Assembly (NCBI GenBank): GCA_036268055.1
Contig: DATAUW010000017.1
Location: 372,001 to 436,000 of the forward strand
DNA from: Verrucomicrobiia bacterium
Lineage (GTDB): Bacteria; Verrucomicrobiota; Verrucomicrobiia; Limisphaerales; Pedosphaeraceae
Length of the DNA: 64,000 nucleotides
Direction: 5' to 3'
Within the stretch, counting starts at the first letter, position 1; each line of letters starts with the position of its first letter. The position numbers and the translations under genes were made by a program. A model generated the notes under the pieces. The model had not been told where the DNA came from and made no database searches. It saw only the letters and a program-made list of their open reading frames with translations. Shown one piece after another: positions 24,776-33,090 of the stretch.

Positions 24776-27340
24776 ATGTTGTGCGGTTACGGAATGGAAA
24801 ATGTTGAGATCAATCCAGTCACTGCGTCCTGCGTAAATAAATCGCCGGCGGCGTTGCCGCGCCCTGAACTTCTGGCGCCGGCTGGTGATTGGGAATGCGC
24901 AAAGGCCGCGGTGGAAAATGGCGCGGATGCGATTTACTTCGGGCTGGAGCGGTTCAACGCCCGGATGCGCGCGCATAATTTTACGGAAGCCGATATGCCG
25001 CGGCTCATGGAGTTTTTGCATCGCCGGGGCGTGAAAGGCTACGTCACTTTCAACACGCTCGTGTTCGCGAACGAAATGGCGGACGCCGAGGAATATTTGC
25101 GCGCGATTATTTCTGCGGGCGTGGATGCGGCCATCGTGCAGGACGTGGGTATCTGCCGGCTCATTCGCAAACTCTCGCCAGATTTTCCGATTCACGCTTC
25201 CACGCAGATGACGGTCACGAGCGCGGGCGGGGTGGAATTCGCGCGCGATTTGGGTTGCAACCTAGTGGTGCTGGCGCGCGAATGTTCGATTGCGGAGATT
25301 GAAAAAATCCAGACGGCGCAGACCGCCGGAGTGGAGCACGCGCCGCTGCCGATGGAGGTGTTCGTTCATGGCGCGTTGTGCGTGGCGTATTCGGGACAAT
25401 GTTTGACCAGTGAGTCGCTCGGCGGCCGGTCGGCGAATCGCGGTGAGTGCGCGCAGGCTTGCCGGATGCCGTACGAATTAATTTCCGACGAGAAGAAAGT
25501 TGAGTTGGGCGACAAGCGTTATTTGCTGAGTCCACAAGACCTCGCGGGCATGGACGTGTTGCCGGAATTGGTTCGCGCGGGCGTGGCATCGCTCAAGATC
25601 GAGGGGCGGCTCAAGACGCCTGAGTATGTCGCGAACATCACGCGCATTTACCGGCAGGCGCTGGACGCGGCGAGCGCGGCGGAATATGAGCGTGTGCGCC
25701 GGGACTCGCGCTACGATTTGGAGATGGGATTTTCGCGCGGGCTTTATACCGGGTGGTTTCGCGGCAACAACAACCAGGAACTTGCGCATGCGCGTTTCGG
25801 AAAAAAACGCGGCGTTTATCTGGGAGAAGTCCGGCGCGTTCAGGGCGAGCGCATTGCCTTGAATCTCACCGCACCGCTGAAGCCGGGTGATGGTGTCGTG
25901 TTCGATGCGGGGCATCCCGATCAGGATGAAGAAGGCGGACGGGTTTATACTTTGGAAAAGCGCGGCGCGGAGACGCTGCTGGGTTTTGGCCACGGTGATT
26001 TGAATTACAGCCGCATTCGCGCGGGTGATAAATTGTGGAAGACCAGCGACCCGGAGTTGGATCGGCGGTTGCGCCAAAGTTTTGCGGGTGAGAAGCCGTT
26101 ATATCAGCGCGCGGTTGCGATGGAGGTTCATGGGGAAGCGGGACAGCCGTTGACTTTGATTGCGCGAGACGAAGCGGGGCACGTCGCGCAAATAAGTTCT
26201 GCGATGCCGCTGGCCGTCGCGGAAAAACAGCCGCTGTCCACGGAAAAATTGCGCGAACAACTGGGGCGTTTGGGCGGCACGCCGTTTACGCTGGGAGAAC
26301 TGAAAAATTTATTGTCAGGCGCGGTGATGCTGCCGGTGAGCGAGTTGAACCGGATTCGCCGGGAGGTCGCTGTGGAATTGGAATCATTGCGGGTGCGGCC
26401 GAAGCGCTGGATTTTGAATGAAACCAAAGCTGCTGCGGCGATTGAATTGGTATCGTCGCGGAATGGTGAAAAGAACATCGCGAAGGCGCCGGAGCTGATC
26501 GTGCTTGTGCGTGACTTGAAGCAGTTGGAAGCGGCGCTCGCGTGCGGCGTGGAAACGCTCTACTGCGATTTTGCGGATGCTAAAAAATATCGCGAAGCGG
26601 TGACGATGGCCCATTGCGCCGCGGGTTGCGCGATGCCACAACGAAGCATCTGGGTCGCGCCGCCGCGCATTTTCAAGATGGGTGAGGAATGGATTTTGAA
26701 ACAGGTGCGCTCGTGCAATGCGGACGGCTATCTCGTCCGCAATTACGATCATCTGAAATATTTCGCGGGTGCGCGGCGCATTGGAGATTATTCGCTGAAC
26801 GTGGCGAACGGGCTCACGGCGGATTATTTTAAAAATCATTTTGGGCTGGAGCGCGTGACGGCATCGTACGATTTGAATTTTACGCAGTTGGAAGCGTTGC
26901 TGAAATCCACGCCGCCGGAGTGGTTTGAAATCACGATTCACCAGCATATCCCGATGTTTCACATGGAGCATTGCGTGTTCTGCGCATTTTTGTCGAAGGG
27001 GACTGACTACACGAATTGCGGGCGGCCGTGCGACAAGCATCAGGTGAAATTGCGCGATCGCGTGGGCGCGGAACATCCGCTCACGGCCGACCTTGGCTGC
27101 CGCAACACCGTGTTTAATTCGCGGGCGCAAACGGGGGCCGAATATGTGGCGCGGATGCTCGCGTTGGGCGCGCGGCATTTTCGCATGGAGTTTTTGAATG
27201 AGACGCCTGAGCAGGTGAAACAGACCATTGCGAAATATCGGTTGCTCTTGCGCGGCGAAATTGACGGCGGCGCGGTTTGGCGGGAGTTGAAGCTGCAGAA
27301 CCAGTTAGGTGTGACGCGCGGGCAGATGGCGGGGACGTAA
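24776..27340 (+). CDS. Peptidase U32 family protein (RlhA/YdcP-type)
   Basis: An 854-residue U32 family protein. LLAPAGDWECAKAAVENGADAIYFGLE opens the TIM-barrel-like core, EVFVHGALCVAYSGQC gives the U32 signature, and cysteines in SGQCLTSESLGGRSANRGECAQACRMPY are those that bind an iron-sulfur cluster in relatives. A DUF3656-like region follows, and the C terminus repeats a U32-like part with HMEHCVFCAFLSKG and NCGRPCDKH. In E. coli the similar RlhA hydroxylates C2501 of 23S rRNA and TrhP acts on tRNA; RNA hydroxylation here is therefore likelier than proteolysis. Start at 24776; MENVEINP at 24794 is an alternative. The neighbouring iron-sulfur assembly genes fit its cluster need. Confidence 0.85.
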   Translation: MLCGYGMENVEINPVTASCVNKSPAALPRPELLAPAGDWECAKAAVENGADAIYFGLERFNARMRAHNFTEADMPRLMEFLHRRGVKGYVTFNTLVFANEMADAEEYLRAIISAGVDAAIVQDVGICRLIRKLSPDFPIHASTQMTVTSAGGVEFARDLGCNLVVLARECSIAEIEKIQTAQTAGVEHAPLPMEVFVHGALCVAYSGQCLTSESLGGRSANRGECAQACRMPYELISDEKKVELGDKRYLLSPQDLAGMDVLPELVRAGVASLKIEGRLKTPEYVANITRIYRQALDAASAAEYERVRRDSRYDLEMGFSRGLYTGWFRGNNNQELAHARFGKKRGVYLGEVRRVQGERIALNLTAPLKPGDGVVFDAGHPDQDEEGGRVYTLEKRGAETLLGFGHGDLNYSRIRAGDKLWKTSDPELDRRLRQSFAGEKPLYQRAVAMEVHGEAGQPLTLIARDEAGHVAQISSAMPLAVAEKQPLSTEKLREQLGRLGGTPFTLGELKNLLSGAVMLPVSELNRIRREVAVELESLRVRPKRWILNETKAAAAIELVSSRNGEKNIAKAPELIVLVRDLKQLEAALACGVETLYCDFADAKKYREAVTMAHCAAGCAMPQRSIWVAPPRIFKMGEEWILKQVRSCNADGYLVRNYDHLKYFAGARRIGDYSLNVANGLTADYFKNHFGLERVTASYDLNFTQLEALLKSTPPEWFEITIHQHIPMFHMEHCVFCAFLSKGTDYTNCGRPCDKHQVKLRDRVGAEHPLTADLGCRNTVFNSRAQTGAEYVARMLALGARHFRMEFLNETPEQVKQTIAKYRLLLRGEIDGGAVWRELKLQNQLGVTRGQMAGT

Positions 27341-27347
27341 GCTCACT

Positions 27348-27527
27348 CCGTTGGGACCGCGGGTCTGCGACCCGCAGCAACTCCCGCGAAGATTGCCGCT
27401 TTCGATCTGGCAGGTTTTTTGACAGTTCCTGCTTTTACAGTGATGGCTTAGGCGTGCAGTGGGTTGAGCCGCAGGCGGCTTGACCTTATGGGCCTTGCTG
27501 CGGGTCATAGACCCGCGATCCGTTAGG
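27348..27527. mobile_element. MITE-like element with 33-base imperfect terminal inverted repeats
   Basis: A non-coding 180-bp stretch fills most of the 346-base gap between the U32 gene and sufD. Its ends are inverted repeats of 33 bases: left 27348-27380, right 27495-27527, sharing CGCGGGTCT and GACCCGCAGCAA with few mismatches. Each arm is itself a hairpin (GCGGGTC/GACCCGC), and a small hairpin CAGG...CCTG lies inside at 27411-27430. No reading frame inside is credible. The remaining 27528-27686 holds only the presumed sufD promoter. Confidence 0.65.
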
Positions 27528-27686
27528 ATGGCGCTTTTTACGTGGTTGATGATTGCGCGATTACGTGTTTCGCTAACTAACTGATAGACGGTCGCTACAG
27601 TAGCTTGCTTTGGCGGGCGGGGCATGGAATGATAAACTTTGTTAATTGTCATCACGACCAGACGATTTAAGTCAGAGAAACTAAAT

Positions 27687-29042
27687 ATGACGCAGGGCAT
27701 TTTAAATCAGAACACGCGCGCGACCGATCCGCATTGGGAAAAGTTTGAGAAATCCAACCTGGATGCGAAACAACCTTCGTGGGTTTTTCCCATTCGCAAG
27801 GCGGCGATGTCGTGCTTTGCGGAGCTTGGCTTTCCGACGGTGAATGACGAGGACTGGCGCTTCACCAATGTCGCGCCGATCGCGAAACTGCCGTTCCTGC
27901 CATCGCTGGAAAACACGCGCGGCAATCTGGACGCGGGCGCGCTTAAAAAGTATTCGTTCACCGAACTCAAGGCGAGCCGGCTGGTGTTCGTCAACGGCCA
28001 TTTTTCGCCGGAATTTTCCACGATCATTCCGCAGACCGATGGCATTCGCATCGCGAATTTGGCGAGTGCATTGAATACGGATTCGGCGCTCATCGAAAAA
28101 CATCTGGGGCGGCACGCGTCGAGCGAGAAGAATGCTTTTACGGCGTTGAACACGGCGTTTTTCCAGGACGGCGCATTTATATATGTGCCCGCCGGCAAAA
28201 CGGTCGCGGACCCGGTGCATCTGTTATTCGTTTCGACTTCGAGCGAAACGGGCACGACCATCAGCCCGCGCAATCTTATCATCGCCGAAGCGAACAGCAA
28301 ATTGACGGTGATCGAGAGTTATGTGAGCACGGTGAACGGCGCGTATTTTACCAATGCAGTCGAGGAAATCATCATCGGCGAAAACGCGGTGGTCGAGCAT
28401 TGCAAGTTCCAGGACGAAAGTCCGGCGGCGTATCACATCGCGGCGATCCACGCGCATCTCGGGCGCAGTTGCAATTTCATCGCGCACTCGGTCGCCACGG
28501 GCGCGAAACTTTCGCGCAATAATATCCGCACCAGCTTGGCGGACGAGGGTGTGGAATGTATTTTGAACGGCCTTTACCTTACGCGCGACGAACAGTTGGC
28601 GGACCATCACATGATCGTTGATCACGCCAAGCCGCATTGCAATAGCCACGAATATTACAACGGCATTCTTGACGGACGCTCGAAGGGCGTTTTTCACGGG
28701 CGTATTCTGGTGCGGCCAGACGCGCAAAAGACCGACGCGAAGCAGACGAATAAAAATTTGCTGCTGTCGGATGACGCCACGATTGATACCAAACCGCAGT
28801 TGGAGATTTACGCCGACGATGTGAAATGCACACACGGCGCGACCATCGGGCAGTTGAATGACGAATCCATTTTTTATCTGCGCGCCCGCGGCATCGGGCT
28901 TGAAACCGCGCGTCGCATGTTGATTCACGCGTTCGCGGGCGAGATCATTGATCGCATCCGTTACGCGCCCGCGCGCGAAGAGATGGATAAGATTGTCTGG
29001 GATCGTCTCGAGCAGAATCATTTGATCGCCGAAAAAAAATAA
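27687..29042 (+). CDS. sufD: SufD, SufBCD scaffold subunit
   Basis: A 451-residue SufB/SufD family protein with the right-handed beta-helix core: VPAGKTVADPVHLLFVS, IGENAVVEHCKFQDES, RTSLADEGVECILNGLYL, DHHMIVDHAKPHCNSHEYY and the C-terminal YADDVKCTHGATIGQLNDESIFYLRARGI. The N-terminal part (EDWRFTNVAPIAKLPFL) fits SufD better than SufB. The ATG at 27687 (MTQGILNQ) follows a poor Shine-Dalgarno sequence; 16 in-frame residues upstream are rejected. First gene of the sufD-sufU-sufT-sufS run. SufB and SufC, its obligate partners, are not in the window, and the gene upstream is on the far side of a repeat element. Confidence 0.9.
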   Translation: MTQGILNQNTRATDPHWEKFEKSNLDAKQPSWVFPIRKAAMSCFAELGFPTVNDEDWRFTNVAPIAKLPFLPSLENTRGNLDAGALKKYSFTELKASRLVFVNGHFSPEFSTIIPQTDGIRIANLASALNTDSALIEKHLGRHASSEKNAFTALNTAFFQDGAFIYVPAGKTVADPVHLLFVSTSSETGTTISPRNLIIAEANSKLTVIESYVSTVNGAYFTNAVEEIIIGENAVVEHCKFQDESPAAYHIAAIHAHLGRSCNFIAHSVATGAKLSRNNIRTSLADEGVECILNGLYLTRDEQLADHHMIVDHAKPHCNSHEYYNGILDGRSKGVFHGRILVRPDAQKTDAKQTNKNLLLSDDATIDTKPQLEIYADDVKCTHGATIGQLNDESIFYLRARGIGLETARRMLIHAFAGEIIDRIRYAPAREEMDKIVWDRLEQNHLIAEKK

Positions 29043-29054
29043 CGGGCTTGCATC

Positions 29055-29501
29055 ATGGCCGACGAACTCGACGAGTTGTATCAGCAGGTGATTTTGGACC
29101 ATTGCAAATCACCGAGGAATTTCCACGCGCTGGAAGGGGCGAACCGCAAGGGCGAAGTATACAACCCGCTTTGCGGCGATAACTACACGGTGTTTCTCAA
29201 GATGGACGGCGACGTGGTGCAGGATTGCGCGTTTCAAGGTTCGGGTTGCTGCATATCCAAGGCATCAGCCTCGCTGCTCACCACGGCGGTGAAGGGCAAG
29301 ACGAAGGCCGAGGTGAAATCACTTTTTGAAAAGGTGCGGGACATCATCACGACCGGGCACGGCGATGAAGCGAGTGTGGGCAAGCTGGCGGTGTTCGGCG
29401 GCGTGCATAAATTTCCGGCGCGCGTGAAGTGCGCGATACTTTCCTGGCACGCGGTGGTGGCGGCGCTGGATGGTGAGAATCAGCCGGTTTCGACGGAGTA
29501 G
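29055..29501 (+). CDS. sufU: SufU-type iron-sulfur scaffold / sulfur carrier
   Basis: A 148-residue SufU protein: LYQQVILDHCKSPRNF, then cysteines in YNPLCGDNYTVF, FQGSGCCISKASASL and FPARVKCAILSWHAV, matching the three zinc/sulfur-acceptor cysteines of the family, with Asp in GDNYTV. In Bacillus-type systems SufU takes persulfide sulfur from SufS by zinc-ligand exchange. It starts 12 bases after sufD and precedes sufT. The insertion between the second and third cysteine fits SufU and separates it from the IscU-like scaffold at 32585. Confidence 0.92.
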   Translation: MADELDELYQQVILDHCKSPRNFHALEGANRKGEVYNPLCGDNYTVFLKMDGDVVQDCAFQGSGCCISKASASLLTTAVKGKTKAEVKSLFEKVRDIITTGHGDEASVGKLAVFGGVHKFPARVKCAILSWHAVVAALDGENQPVSTE

Positions 29502-29580
29502 GTTACGTTTGTTGGGCGGACGAAGGCCCGGCGGCGCGGCGAGACAGAATGGGATTTGTCGGTTATAGTTTGAGGGCGAT

Positions 29581-30147
29581 ATGGAAAACAACGAACCAGT
29601 CACATTAAAACGGGAAGTGAACGCCGCCGTCATTCCGGTGGGCACGAAGGTCACTTTGCAGGCGGGCGAGCAGGCGTACATCACGCAATCGCTCGGCGGG
29701 ACTTACACGGTGATCGTGAATGGCAACATGTTTCGCATCGAAGGCAAGGACGCCGATGCGCTAGGGTTGGAAGTGTCGGCAAAACCGGCTACGCCCGCGC
29801 CGATTTCCAATGCGCCGGTGAATCCTGAGCAGTTGGAAAAGGATGTCTGGAACCAGATGCGCAGTTGCTACGACCCGGAGATACCGGTGAACATCGTTGA
29901 CCTCGGCTTGATTTACGATTGCAAAATCGCGCCCATTGCTGGTGCAGAAAACAGTTATCGCGTGGATGTGAAGATGACGCTGACCGCGCCCGGTTGCGGC
30001 ATGGGACCGACTCTGCAACAGGACGTGCAAAATAAATTATTGTCCATCGAAGCGGTGGATGATGTGAATGTGGATTTAGTGTGGGAGCCGCAGTGGAACC
30101 AGGGAATGCTGACCGAGGCGGCGAAATTACAACTGGGACTTTTATAA
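29581..30147 (+). CDS. sufT: SufT, iron-sulfur cluster assembly protein
   Basis: A 188-residue protein with the SufT-specific N-terminal beta domain (VTLKREVNAAVIPVGTKVTLQ, GGTYTVIVNGNMFRI) and a C-terminal DUF59/MIP18-like domain: VWNQMRSCYDPEIPVNIVDLGLIYD and MTLTAPGCGMGP, the conserved Asp-Pro-Glu and Cys. DUF59 proteins help mature iron-sulfur clusters. The stop codon is directly followed by the sufS ATG. Confidence 0.93.
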   Translation: MENNEPVTLKREVNAAVIPVGTKVTLQAGEQAYITQSLGGTYTVIVNGNMFRIEGKDADALGLEVSAKPATPAPISNAPVNPEQLEKDVWNQMRSCYDPEIPVNIVDLGLIYDCKIAPIAGAENSYRVDVKMTLTAPGCGMGPTLQQDVQNKLLSIEAVDDVNVDLVWEPQWNQGMLTEAAKLQLGLL

Positions 30148-31404
30148 ATGATCCAGACGATGCCAACGCCATCCAAGCCCGCGCCTGATTGGGCCAAGCT
30201 GCGCGCAGATTTTCCGATCCTCGACCAGCAAGTTCACGGGCATCCGCTGGTGTATTTCGACAACGCCGCGAGCAGCCAGAAACCGCGCGTGGTGATTGAC
30301 ACCATCAGCCGCTATTACGAACGCGACAATGCCAATGTGCATCGCGGGATTCATGAATTGAGCAATCGCGCGACGGCGGCGTTTGAAGCTTCGAGAATTC
30401 GCGTGGCGAAATTCATCAACGCGAAGACGGACAACGAAATTATTTTCACGCGCGGAACGACCGAAGGCATCAACCTCGTGGCACAATCCTGGGGCACAAA
30501 AAATCTCAAGCCGGGTGATAAAATTCTGCTCACGGAGATGGAGCATCACAGCAATATCGTGCCGTGGCAGTTGCTGGCCGAACGCACCGGCGCGAAGCTT
30601 GCGTATATTCCGGTGACGGGGGATGAAGGTTTGCTGGATTTGAGCAATCTGGATTCGCTGCTCACGTCGGAAGTGAAATTATTTGCCTTCACGCATATTT
30701 CCAACACGCTCGGCACGGTCAATCCGGTGGCCGAACTTTGTGAACGCGCGCACAAGCTCGGCGTGACCACGCTGGTGGACGCGGCGCAGAGTGCGGGACA
30801 TCTGCCGCTCGACGTGCAGGCATTGGGCTGTGATTTTCTCGTGTTCTCCGGCCACAAAATTTGCGGGCCGACGGGCATCGGCGTGCTGTGGGGTCGCGAA
30901 GAGATTTTGAATGCGATGCCGCCATATCATGGCGGCGGCGAGATGATCCTGGACGTGGATTATTTCAAGACGACTTACAAACCCGCGCCGCATCGTTTTG
31001 AAGCGGGCACGCCGGATATTTCCGGGGTGATCGGTCTGCACGCGGCGCTGGATTATCTCGACGCGATCGGGCGCGAGCAGATTTTCAAGCACGACCAGGA
31101 GTTGGCGAGTTACGCTTATGATCAACTGGCGTCGCTGAAGGGCGTGCGTTTGTTCGGGCCGAAAAGCGGGCGCGCTGGGCTGGTGAGCTTTTTGTTGAAC
31201 GACGTGCATGCGCATGATGTGGTCACGGTGGCCGACCAGCGCGGCGTGGCCTTGCGCGGGGGGCATCATTGCAACCAGCCGCTGATGAAAAAATTGGGCG
31301 TGCCTTCGACGGCGCGGGCGAGTTTTTATTTTTATAACACAAAGGCTGAGGTGGATCGGTTTATCGAAGTGGTGCGGGAGATTCAGAAATATTTTGGGGC
31401 GTGA
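30148..31404 (+). CDS. sufS: SufS group II cysteine desulfurase
   Basis: PLP-dependent cysteine desulfurase of 418 residues giving persulfide sulfur to SufU. Landmarks: YFDNAASSQKP near the start, TRGTTEGINLVAQS, EMEHHSNIVPW, DAAQSAGH, the PLP lysine in FSGHKICGPTG, FEAGTPDISG and the active cysteine in LRGGHHCNQPLM. Length and motifs are those of SufS and not of IscS (the RGGHHC segment is of the short type). Start at 30148; an internal ATG at 30160 is possible. Last gene of the sufDUTS run. Confidence 0.95.
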   Translation: MIQTMPTPSKPAPDWAKLRADFPILDQQVHGHPLVYFDNAASSQKPRVVIDTISRYYERDNANVHRGIHELSNRATAAFEASRIRVAKFINAKTDNEIIFTRGTTEGINLVAQSWGTKNLKPGDKILLTEMEHHSNIVPWQLLAERTGAKLAYIPVTGDEGLLDLSNLDSLLTSEVKLFAFTHISNTLGTVNPVAELCERAHKLGVTTLVDAAQSAGHLPLDVQALGCDFLVFSGHKICGPTGIGVLWGREEILNAMPPYHGGGEMILDVDYFKTTYKPAPHRFEAGTPDISGVIGLHAALDYLDAIGREQIFKHDQELASYAYDQLASLKGVRLFGPKSGRAGLVSFLLNDVHAHDVVTVADQRGVALRGGHHCNQPLMKKLGVPSTARASFYFYNTKAEVDRFIEVVREIQKYFGA

Positions 31405-31458
31405 GTTTGGGCGGCAAATCCCACTTGCTGATAAGAGTTTTGAGGACTAAAATAGGCC

Positions 31459-31716
31459 ATGAAAGCGATTTCAGTTAAGGACGCTCAGGAGCAACTTGGC
31501 CAGTTGATTGCCGAAGCATGCCGCGGCGAAACCATTGTGCTTACCGATGGGGATAAACAAGTGACTCTATTTCCGGGGCCAGTTCTTGATTTGGAAGAAG
31601 ACAGTCCCGAATTGGAAGCAGAATTGTTGAAGGGAGCCGAAGGTCCGTTCACACCCTATAAACCTGGCGATGCAAGAGCGATTTGTGAAAAGATGATTCG
31701 GGAAAGACGTGAATAA
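31459..31716 (+). CDS. Phd/YefM-like antitoxin
   Basis: An 85-residue protein that begins MKAISVKDAQEQLGQLI, the AbrB/Phd-like DNA-binding start of type II antitoxins, continues GETIVLTDGDKQVTLFPG, and ends in an acidic, flexible part that would bind the toxin. It overlaps the ParE-like reading frame by 8 bases, as toxin-antitoxin pairs often do. Base use is more AT-rich than in the suf genes. Its toxin partner is broken, so it may be a relic or a free antitoxin. Confidence 0.75.
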   Translation: MKAISVKDAQEQLGQLIAEACRGETIVLTDGDKQVTLFPGPVLDLEEDSPELEAELLKGAEGPFTPYKPGDARAICEKMIRERRE

Positions 31717-32030
31717 CCTTATCATTGAATGGTCACCGCATTTTCAAGCGGATATGACGAATCAATTTGATTGGTATCTTTCAATGGCTAATGAGGACGT
31801 GGCAGCGATTTTCTGATGCAGTTGATGAAACGATAATCCGGCTCGGCAAACAGCCGGAAATTGGGCGAGTTCGAAAATTTCGAAATCCAATCCTTCGTGA
31901 CTTGAGATCTTTTCGTCTTACGCCTCCATTTCAGAACTTTTTGATCTTTTATCGCTTGAATGAAAATGTTTTAACCGCATGGCGGCTTATGCATGGAGCG
32001 CGCAATTTGGCGCGCCGCCTGGCAGAGTAA
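31709..32030 (+). pseudogene. ParE/RelE-family toxin, frameshifted
   Basis: From the GTG at 31709 the frame reads NLIIEWSPHFQADMTNQFDWYL and MANEDVAA, then meets a TGA at 31814-31816. Another frame, open from about 31806 to the stop at 32030, continues the same fold: RFSDAVDETIIRLGKQPEIGR, FRNPILRDLRSFRL and FLIFYRLNENVLTAWRLMHGARNLARRL. Together they make one ParE-like toxin of about 105 residues, broken by a shift near 31804-31808. A genuine inactivation or a sequencing error are both possible. Confidence 0.75.
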
Positions 32031-32046
32031 ATATCCGAATTTTTAA

Positions 32047-32583
32047 ATGACTATTAACGCGCAATCCAAAATGAGTGAAGTGCTCGAGAAGTTTCCGGGC
32101 GCGCAGCGGGCGATGTTTCGCAAGTATCACATCGGCGGGTGCGCCAGTTGCGGGTTTCAGCCGACGGAGACGCTGGCGCAGGTTTGCGCGCGCAATGGTA
32201 ATTTGAACGTGGATGAGGTGATGGCGCACATCCAATCGAGCCACGAGCAGGACGAGAAAGTTTTTGTGTCGGCGGCGGACCTGGCAAAAATGCGCGGGCA
32301 AAACCCGGCGTTGAAAATTCTCGATGTGCGTTCGCGTGAAGAATTTGAGGCAACACATATTGAAGGCGCGTTGCTGATGTCGCAGCCGGTGGTGCAGGAA
32401 ATCATGGCGCACTGGCCACGGACGGAGGAATTCGTCATTGTGGATCACACCGGCAAACTTGCGCTCGATGCGGCGGCTTATTTTCTCGGACATGGGTTTG
32501 AACAGGTGCGGTGTTTGCGCGGGGGCATTGATGCCTGGGCGCGCGAAGTGGACAGCAGTGTGCGGCGGTATCAACTGGCGTGA
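32047..32583 (+). CDS. DUF1858 - rhodanese-like protein lacking the catalytic cysteine
   Basis: A 178-residue two-domain protein. Residues 8-62 resemble DUF1858 (MSEVLEKFPGAQRAMFRKYH, GCASCGF, ETLAQVCARNGNLNVDEVM) with a CxxC pair. Residues about 70-175 are a rhodanese fold (LKILDVRSREEFEATHIEGA, YFLGHGFEQVRCLRGGIDAW). The active loop that normally begins with Cys after the VV strand reads FVIVDHTGKLALDAA, so sulfurtransferase activity through that loop is unlikely. It is separated by 1 base from the IscU-like gene and probably helps it, for example as a sulfur or cluster delivery adaptor (inference). Confidence 0.8.
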   Translation: MTINAQSKMSEVLEKFPGAQRAMFRKYHIGGCASCGFQPTETLAQVCARNGNLNVDEVMAHIQSSHEQDEKVFVSAADLAKMRGQNPALKILDVRSREEFEATHIEGALLMSQPVVQEIMAHWPRTEEFVIVDHTGKLALDAAAYFLGHGFEQVRCLRGGIDAWAREVDSSVRRYQLA

Positions 32584-32584
32584 T

Positions 32585-33082
32585 ATGAACGAAGATTTGC
32601 AAAAACGAATCCAGCAGGCCATCGCCAACCCGCAAAACATGGGCGAGATGGCGGGGGCGGACAGCATCGGCACGGTGGGAAATTCCGAGTGCGGCGAAAT
32701 GCTGCGGATGTGGGTGAAGTTCAAGGAGGACAATGGCCGCAAGGTGATTGATCGCGCGACGTTCCAATCGTTTGGCTGTGAAACAGCGATCGCGGTGGCG
32801 AGCCTGGCGACGGAGTTGATTCGCGGCAAGACGGCTGAGGAAGCGCTGGCGCTCAAGACGGAAGAATTGGCGGGCGAACTTGGGCCGCTGCCGCCGATGA
32901 AAATTCATTGCGCGCAACTGGTGGAAGGCGCGTTGCGTTCGGCGTTAGAACCGGACGCAACGGAAGCGAAGCCAGCGGTCGTGACGCCTGCGACGGCCAG
33001 TTCAAATCTGCTCGATAATTTTTCCAAGCCCAAAGAGGGCGGCGTGCGGCTGGTATTTCTGGACGAAAAGCCGAAGCAATAA
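32585..33082 (+). CDS. IscU/NifU N-terminal-like iron-sulfur scaffold
   Basis: A 165-residue scaffold protein. The three cluster cysteines of IscU are in the expected settings: GNSECGEMLRM, FQSFGCETAIAVASLATEL and PPMKIHCAQLVEGAL, with the preceding GK in IRGKTAEEAL. About 45 C-terminal residues are extra, low in complexity and without the NifU C-terminal CxxC domain. The ATG at 32585 follows the rhodanese stop by 1 base. Its presence next to sufU means this organism has two U-type scaffolds in one neighbourhood. Confidence 0.88.
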   Translation: MNEDLQKRIQQAIANPQNMGEMAGADSIGTVGNSECGEMLRMWVKFKEDNGRKVIDRATFQSFGCETAIAVASLATELIRGKTAEEALALKTEELAGELGPLPPMKIHCAQLVEGALRSALEPDATEAKPAVVTPATASSNLLDNFSKPKEGGVRLVFLDEKPKQ

Positions 33083-33090
33083 TCGCGCGG

